8,928 nt of DNA, taken from NCBI GenBank assembly GCA_945927915.1, contig CAMEMX010000058.1, positions 1 to 8,928 of the forward strand. Reading direction: 5' to 3'. The position numbers and the translations under genes are program-made. This DNA is from an uncultured Clostridia bacterium. Its GTDB lineage: Bacteria; Bacillota; Clostridia; Oscillospirales; Oscillospiraceae. The notes below the pieces were generated by a model that was not told the DNA's origin, did not search any database, and saw only the letters and a list, made by a program, of their open reading frames with translations. This document shows, piece after piece, positions 5,154 through 8,928 of the stretch (positions within the stretch are counted from its first letter, which is position 1; each line of letters opens with the position of its first letter).

Positions 5154-6515
5154 ATGGCAATCCGTAAACGGCTGGACGCTTATCTCGTCCCCGGTAAACA
5201 TATTCACCTGATCGGCATCGGCGGCGTGTCGATGCGTCCGCTCGGCCTCGTGCTGCGCGGCATGGGCATGACCGTCACCGGCTCGGACATGAACTCGTCC
5301 GTCTCGACCGACGAGCTGATCGAAAAAGGCATCGAGGTACACATCGGTCACAACGCGAAGAACATCGAGGGCGCGGACTGCATCATCCGCACCGCCGCCG
5401 CACACAATGATAACCCCGAGATCGCCGCCGCCCGCGCAATGGGCATCCCCGTCTTTGAGCGGGCGCAGGCATGGGGCCTTATCATGCGCGAATACAAAAA
5501 CGCCATCTGCGTCTCCGGCACGCACGGCAAGACGACCACCACCTCAATGATCACCCATGTTTTCATGCAGGCGCAGCGCGACCCGACCGTCATGCTCGGC
5601 GGCTATCTGCCGCTGCTCAAGGCCGGACACCGCGTCGGCAGCGGCGACACCATCATCATGGAAAGCTGCGAATACTGCGATTCCTTCCTGAATTTCTATC
5701 CCACCGTCGCCATCATCAACAACATCGAGGCCGACCACCTCGACTATTTCAAGGATCTTGCCGCCGTGCAGCGCTCGTTCCGCAAATTCGCCGGCCTCGT
5801 TCCGCGCACGGGTTATGTCATCGCCAACGGCGACGACGAAAACACCGTCGCCGCCCTCGCCGACCTGAATTACATCACCTTCGGCATCGACCGGAAGAAC
5901 GACATCCATCCGGTCAATCTCTCCGGGGATTTCCGCTCGTTTGACGTCGTCTGCCGCGGCAAGCGCTACTGCCATGTGGAGCTGGCGGTCTACGGAAAGC
6001 ACAACGTCTACAACGCGCTGGCCGCCGCGGCAGCCGCCTATGTCATGGGCGTCGAGGGCGAATATGTCGCCGCAGGGCTGGCCTCGTTCACCGGCGCCGG
6101 ACGCCGCATGGAGCGCAAGGGCAGCTTCAACGGCGCAGACGTCTTTGACGACTATGCCCACCACCCCGGCGAGCTGCACGCGCTGATCGACTCGGTCAAG
6201 ACGATGGGCTACAAGCGCATCATCCTTGCCTTCCAACCGCACACCTATACGCGCACGAAGGCGCTGTTTGACGATTTCGTCCGTGAGCTGCGCCGTGTGG
6301 ACGTGGCGGTGCTGGCCGAGATCTACGCCGCCCGCGAGAGCAATAAGCTTGGCATTTCCTCGCTCGACCTTGCCAAACAAATCGACGGTGCAGTCTTCTT
6401 TGAGACGTTGCCGGAGGTCGCCGCCTATCTGCGCTCCATCGCGCAGGAGGGCGACATCATCCTCACTGTCGGCGCCGGCGACATCTACAAGGCCGGCGAA
6501 ATGCTGCTGAAATAG
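5154..6515 (+). CDS. murC: UDP-N-acetylmuramate--L-alanine ligase (MurC)
   Basis: This 453-residue Mur ligase adds L-alanine to UDP-N-acetylmuramic acid using ATP, the first step in building the peptidoglycan stem peptide in the cytoplasm. The N-terminal UDP-binding Rossmann domain starts with HLIGIGGVSM (residues 18-27). The ATP P-loop is GTHGKTTTT (122-130), and INNIEADHLDYF (188-199) is the central Mur ligase motif. The C-terminal domain carries DDYAHHPGEL (332-341), FQPHTYTRTKALF (360-372) and GAGDIY (440-445). These favour MurC over MurD/E/F. The segment usually written EADESD reads ESCEYC here (170-175), keeping the glutamates but with two cysteines. The ATG at 5154 is preferred; a TTG at 5136 overlaps the Shine-Dalgarno. 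It is monocistronic, with its own promoter and a hairpin after the stop, and is not in a cell-wall gene cluster in this window. Confidence 0.95.
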   Translation: MAIRKRLDAYLVPGKHIHLIGIGGVSMRPLGLVLRGMGMTVTGSDMNSSVSTDELIEKGIEVHIGHNAKNIEGADCIIRTAAAHNDNPEIAAARAMGIPVFERAQAWGLIMREYKNAICVSGTHGKTTTTSMITHVFMQAQRDPTVMLGGYLPLLKAGHRVGSGDTIIMESCEYCDSFLNFYPTVAIINNIEADHLDYFKDLAAVQRSFRKFAGLVPRTGYVIANGDDENTVAALADLNYITFGIDRKNDIHPVNLSGDFRSFDVVCRGKRYCHVELAVYGKHNVYNALAAAAAAYVMGVEGEYVAAGLASFTGAGRRMERKGSFNGADVFDDYAHHPGELHALIDSVKTMGYKRIILAFQPHTYTRTKALFDDFVRELRRVDVAVLAEIYAARESNKLGISSLDLAKQIDGAVFFETLPEVAAYLRSIAQEGDIILTVGAGDIYKAGEMLLK

Positions 6516-6528
6516 CAAATATTTTGAC

Positions 6529-6570
6529 AAAGAAAACAACTCCCTGCGCCAGGTTCGGCGCAGGGAGTTG
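6529..6570 (-). terminator. Terminator between convergent trpB and murC
   Basis: A 14-bp perfect stem (6537-6550 pairing with 6557-6570, CAACTCCCTGCGCC) closes a 6-nt loop. On the minus strand it is followed by TTTTCTTT (6536-6529), a proper U-tract for trpB, whose stop codon is 9 bp away. On the plus strand the tail CTTCTGTATT is weak, so for murC it may act only partly. Confidence 0.9.
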
Positions 6571-6579
6571 CTTCTGTAT

Positions 6580-7956
6580 TCAATCAATGCTCGGCAGCTT
6601 GGCGAGGCTCTTTGCGATGTCCTCGTCGGTGGGGATAAAATCGCCCATCTCGCCGTCGTTGTACTTCTGGTACGCGACGAGGTCGAAATAGCCCGTGCCG
6701 GTCAGGCCGAAGACGATGTTCTTCTCCTCGCCCGTCTCCTTGCACTTGAGCGCCTCGTCGATGGCGACACGGATGGCGTGGCTGCTCTCCGGTGCGGGCA
6801 GGATGCCCTCGACGCGGGCGAACATCTCCGCCGCCTCGAACACGCTCGTCTGCTCGACGCTCGTCGCCTCGAGGTAGCCGTCGGCGTAAAGCTGGGAGAC
6901 GATGCTGCTCATGCCGTGATAGCGCAGGCCGCCGGCGTGGTTGGCAGAGGGGATGAACGAGCTGCCGAGGGTGTACATCTTCGCCAGCGGGCAGACCATG
7001 CCGGTGTCGCAGAAGTCGTAGGCGTATTTGCCGCGCGTCAGGCTCGGGCAAGAGGCCGGCTCAACGGCGATGATGCGCATATCCGCCTCGCCGCGCAGCT
7101 TCTGTCCGACGAACGGCGCGATCAGGCCGCCGAGGTTCGAGCCGCCGCCCGCGCAGCCGATGATGATGTCGGGCTTGATGTCATACTTATCGAGCGCGGC
7201 CTTAGCCTCCAGACCGATGACGCTCTGGTGCAGGAGCACCTGCGCCAGGACGCTGCCGAGGACGTAGCGGTAGCCCTCGTGCGTCACAGCCGCCTCGACC
7301 GCCTCGGAGATCGCGCAGCCGAGGGAGCCGGTCGTGCCGGGGAATTCCTCCAGGATCTTTCTGCCGACGTTCGTGGTGTTCGACGGCGACGGCGTGACCG
7401 ACGCGCCGTAGGTGCGCATGACCTCGCGGCGGAAGGGCTTCTGCTCGTAGGACACCTTGACCATGAAGACCTTGCAGTCGAGGTCAAAGTAGGAGCAGGC
7501 CATCGACAGTGCCGTGCCCCACTGGCCGGCGCCCGTCTCGGTCGTCACGCCCTTGAGGCCCTGCTTCTTGGCGTAATAAGCCTGCGCGATGGCGGAGTTG
7601 AGCTTATGGCTGCCGGAGGTGTTGTTGCCCTCAAATTTATAGTAGATGTGCGCCGGCGTGCCGAGCTTTTTCTCCAGACAGTAGGCGCGCACCAGCGGCG
7701 ACGGACGGTACATCTTGTAAAAATCGCGGATCTCCTGCGGGATGGGGATATATGCCGTGTCGTTGTCCAGCTCCTGCTCGGCAAGCTCGCGGCAGAACAC
7801 GCCGGAAAGCTCTTCAAGCGTCATGGGCTTCCCCGTGCCCGGATTGAGCAGGGGTGCGGGCTTATTCTTCATATCCGCGCGGACATTGTACCATGCCTGC
7901 GGCATCTCCGATTCTTCCAAGTAGATCTTGTACGGGATTTCCTTCTGATTTGCCAT
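6580..7956 (-). CDS. trpB: TrpB2-type tryptophan synthase beta chain
   Basis: This 458-residue PLP enzyme condenses indole with L-serine (or O-phosphoserine in some relatives) to give tryptophan. It is of the longer TrpB2 type (TIGR01415-like; ordinary TrpB is about 400 residues), with the N-terminal extension and RPSPLVRA typical of that group. The PLP-binding lysine is Lys118 in GSHKLN, Glu140 in TETGAGQWG matches the catalytic glutamate, and GCAGGGSN (267-274) is the phosphate-binding loop. The C-terminal part has the GLTGTGYFD motif. TrpB2 proteins generally do not pair tightly with TrpA, and no trpA or other trp gene is nearby; it is a single-gene unit. The ATG at 7956 has AAGGAG (7966-7971). 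Control is by the tRNA-Trp T-box leader. The sequence cannot say whether indole comes from uptake or from other trp genes elsewhere. Confidence 0.95.
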   Translation of the reverse strand: MANQKEIPYKIYLEESEMPQAWYNVRADMKNKPAPLLNPGTGKPMTLEELSGVFCRELAEQELDNDTAYIPIPQEIRDFYKMYRPSPLVRAYCLEKKLGTPAHIYYKFEGNNTSGSHKLNSAIAQAYYAKKQGLKGVTTETGAGQWGTALSMACSYFDLDCKVFMVKVSYEQKPFRREVMRTYGASVTPSPSNTTNVGRKILEEFPGTTGSLGCAISEAVEAAVTHEGYRYVLGSVLAQVLLHQSVIGLEAKAALDKYDIKPDIIIGCAGGGSNLGGLIAPFVGQKLRGEADMRIIAVEPASCPSLTRGKYAYDFCDTGMVCPLAKMYTLGSSFIPSANHAGGLRYHGMSSIVSQLYADGYLEATSVEQTSVFEAAEMFARVEGILPAPESSHAIRVAIDEALKCKETGEEKNIVFGLTGTGYFDLVAYQKYNDGEMGDFIPTDEDIAKSLAKLPSID

Positions 7957-7997
7957 GATGTGTTTCTCCTTTCAACTTCTGTTTGGGAAAAGAATAT

Positions 7998-8035
7998 AAA
8001 AAACTCCTGTCCCAGAAATTTGCTGGGACAGGAGT
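7998..8035 (-). terminator. T-box regulated terminator before trpB
   Basis: A 13-bp perfect stem (8023-8035 pairing with 8003-8015, ACTCCTGTCCCAG on the minus strand) has a 7-nt loop and is followed by a run of T (8002-7998). It ends 42 nt before the trpB start codon. It is the OFF state of the riboswitch and is disrupted when the antiterminator forms. Confidence 0.93.
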
Positions 8036-8257
8036 GAAAAATCATCCTGCGGTGCCACCCGGCTTGACGCAATGCGCCCACTTTGCGCGTACTGTCATAC
8101 GCTGACGTTTGATAACGGAGCGCCCTCTCCGTCTCGCCTACTGCACGTTCGGCTCGCCCTCCGATGCCCATTCGGCGCAGCCCTCCATACCGCACTCCCA
8201 CCAACGGCGGCTCTCTGTGATCTCAGCACTGCGCTTACTTGCTCATCTTCAACGGTT
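7998..8257 (-). promoter_or_regulatory. T-box riboswitch, Trp-specific, leader of trpB
   Basis: The minus-strand leader carries the hallmarks of a T-box. Stem I begins around GATGAGCAAGTAAG and has the distal AGAGAGC and GTTGGTG segments (about 8189-8217). The specifier loop reads GAA-TGG-GC with the codon UGG at 8168-8170, meaning tryptophan. GAAC and AGTAGGC elements follow. The T-box GGGTGGCACCGC sits at 8049-8060, with UGG in the bulge that pairs with the uncharged tRNA acceptor end. The antiterminator pairs GGG and GCAGGA (8058-8060, 8045-8050) with TCCTGTCCC (8025-8033). That segment is also the 5' arm of the terminator, so the two folds exclude each other. Uncharged tRNA-Trp should therefore switch trpB on. 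The leader runs about 300 nt from the promoter to the start codon. Confidence 0.95.
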
Positions 8258-8263
8258 TTCCGC

Positions 8264-8292
8264 ATTATACCACCGCCGCACGCCGTTGTCAA
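8264..8292 (-). promoter_or_regulatory. Consensus sigma-A promoter of the T-box-trpB unit
   Basis: On the minus strand, TTGACA (8287-8292) and TATAAT (8264-8269) match the consensus exactly with a 17-bp spacer, and TGG precedes the -10. Such a strong promoter fits control by attenuation rather than at initiation. It is divergent from the rubrerythrin promoter, with 25 bp between the -35 boxes. Confidence 0.93.
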
Positions 8293-8317
8293 CCCCCCGA
8301 AAACGATTTTTTCTCTC

Positions 8318-8346
8318 TTGAAAAACCGGGGCTTTTGGGGTATACT
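8318..8346 (+). promoter_or_regulatory. Sigma-A promoter of the rubrerythrin gene
   Basis: TTGAAA (8318-8323) and TATACT (8341-8346) are separated by 17 bp. Initiation near 8353 gives a leader of about 27 nt with GGAGG at 8368-8372. I looked for a PerR-like palindrome over or beside the -10 and do not see a convincing one. Confidence 0.8.
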
Positions 8347-8379
8347 ATTCATGTCAAATTCAAATACGGAGGTAACAGC

Positions 8380-8913
8380 ATGAAATACGCAGGCACAAAA
8401 ACCGAACTGAATCTTCGCGAGGCCTTTGCCGGCGAGAGCCAGGCACGCAACCAGTACACCTACTTCGCAAGCGTCGCAAAGAAGCAGGGCTATGAGCAGA
8501 TCGCCGCACTTTTCCTGAAGACCGCGGAGAACGAAAAGGAGCACGCAAAGCTCTGGCTCAAGGCGCTCGAGGGCATCGGCGACACCAAGGCGAACCTCGC
8601 AGCCGCCGCCAAGGGCGAAAACTACGAGTGGACGGATATGTACGACCGCTTCGCGAAGGAGGCCGACGAAGAGGGCTTCCATGAGCTGGCCGAGCAGTTC
8701 CGCGGCGTCGCGATGATCGAAAAGTCGCATGAGGAGCGCTTCCGCGCCCTTCTGAACAACATCGAAATGCAGACCGTCTTTGAGAAGGCCGGCAAGACCA
8801 TGTGGGAGTGCCGCAACTGCGGTCACCTCGTCATGGGCGAAAAGGCGCCGGAGGTCTGCCCCGTCTGCGCCCATCCGCAGGCCTATTTCGAGGTCCGCGC
8901 GGAGAATTATTGA
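8380..8913 (+). CDS. rbr: Rubrerythrin (peroxide-reducing di-iron protein)
   Basis: This 177-residue protein reduces hydrogen peroxide to water in anaerobes, receiving electrons through its own rubredoxin-like centre. The N-terminal four-helix ferritin-like domain (about 1-130) carries the di-iron ligands: Glu19 in AGESQAR, Glu52 and His55 in ENEKEHAK, Glu94 and Glu97 in EADEEG, and Glu114 and His117 in EKSHEER. The C-terminal domain (about 140-172) has the rubredoxin-type FeS4 site WECRNCG and CPVC (Cys144, 147, 160, 163). All expected ligands are present, and the domain order is the classical one. The ATG at 8380 with GGAGG 7 nt upstream is clear; the frame stays open further upstream but runs through the promoter. 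It appears to be a single-gene unit within the window, though what lies after 8928 is not visible. Confidence 0.96.
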   Translation: MKYAGTKTELNLREAFAGESQARNQYTYFASVAKKQGYEQIAALFLKTAENEKEHAKLWLKALEGIGDTKANLAAAAKGENYEWTDMYDRFAKEADEEGFHELAEQFRGVAMIEKSHEERFRALLNNIEMQTVFEKAGKTMWECRNCGHLVMGEKAPEVCPVCAHPQAYFEVRAENY

Positions 8914-8928
8914 TTCTGACCCGCAAAA

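Noticed and set aside
5544..6587. Long minus-strand open frame across murC
   Set aside because: It is antisense to murC, passes through the intergenic terminator, and shows no domain signature.
6568..8037. Long plus-strand open frame covering trpB and part of its leader
   Set aside because: It is antisense to trpB and runs through the terminator and T-box. The composition is that of a shadow frame, with no recognisable motif.
1..8928. CRISPR arrays, tRNA or rRNA genes, toxin-antitoxin or phage-defence genes
   Set aside because: No spaced direct repeats, cloverleaf-like segments or defence-family motifs were seen on either strand by reading.

Overview
The window reads as chromosomal DNA of a GC-rich anaerobic member of the Clostridia (Firmicutes); an Oscillospiraceae-like gut organism is my best guess, not proven. 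The pointers are a T-box leader in front of trpB, consensus sigma-A promoters with GGAGG ribosome binding sites, a CarD-family regulator, a rubrerythrin, and GC-rich genes separated by short AT-rich spacers. Apart from one palindromic element between genes, nothing looks mobile. I see no tRNA, rRNA, CRISPR array, transposase or phage gene.

Left part (1-1335, minus strand): two tandem hairpins (43-98) follow a carD-ridA bicistron (1017 to 118) that has its own extended -10 promoter. Next comes a 63-residue HMA-domain, CopZ-like metal chaperone (1335 to 1144) with its own promoter and a hairpin-plus-U-tract terminator. Middle part (1422-4917, plus strand): a consensus promoter drives four overlapping genes. 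These are a uridine-phosphorylase-like enzyme, a divergent paralogue that has lost the phosphate-binding residues, a TRZ/ATZ or MTA/SAH-deaminase-type amidohydrolase, and a small RluA-type pseudouridine synthase. The first three look like a nucleoside salvage or detoxification module: deamination of a nucleoside followed by cleavage of its glycosidic bond.

Right part: a 186-bp imperfect palindrome (4916-5101) fills the gap after that operon, and the -35 box of the murC promoter falls inside its right arm. murC (5154-6515) converges on trpB (7956 to 6580), with a strong hairpin between their ends. trpB is a stand-alone TrpB2-type gene. Its leader of about 300 nt is a T-box riboswitch with a UGG (Trp) specifier, a complete antiterminator/terminator pair and a near-perfect promoter. 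Divergent from that leader, rubrerythrin (8380-8913) closes the window.

The most interesting points are the paired phosphorylase genes, whose retained active-site residues look complementary as if they form one hetero-oligomer; the deaminase plus phosphorylase operon of unknown substrate; and the palindromic element next to murC. The remaining genes are well-known families.
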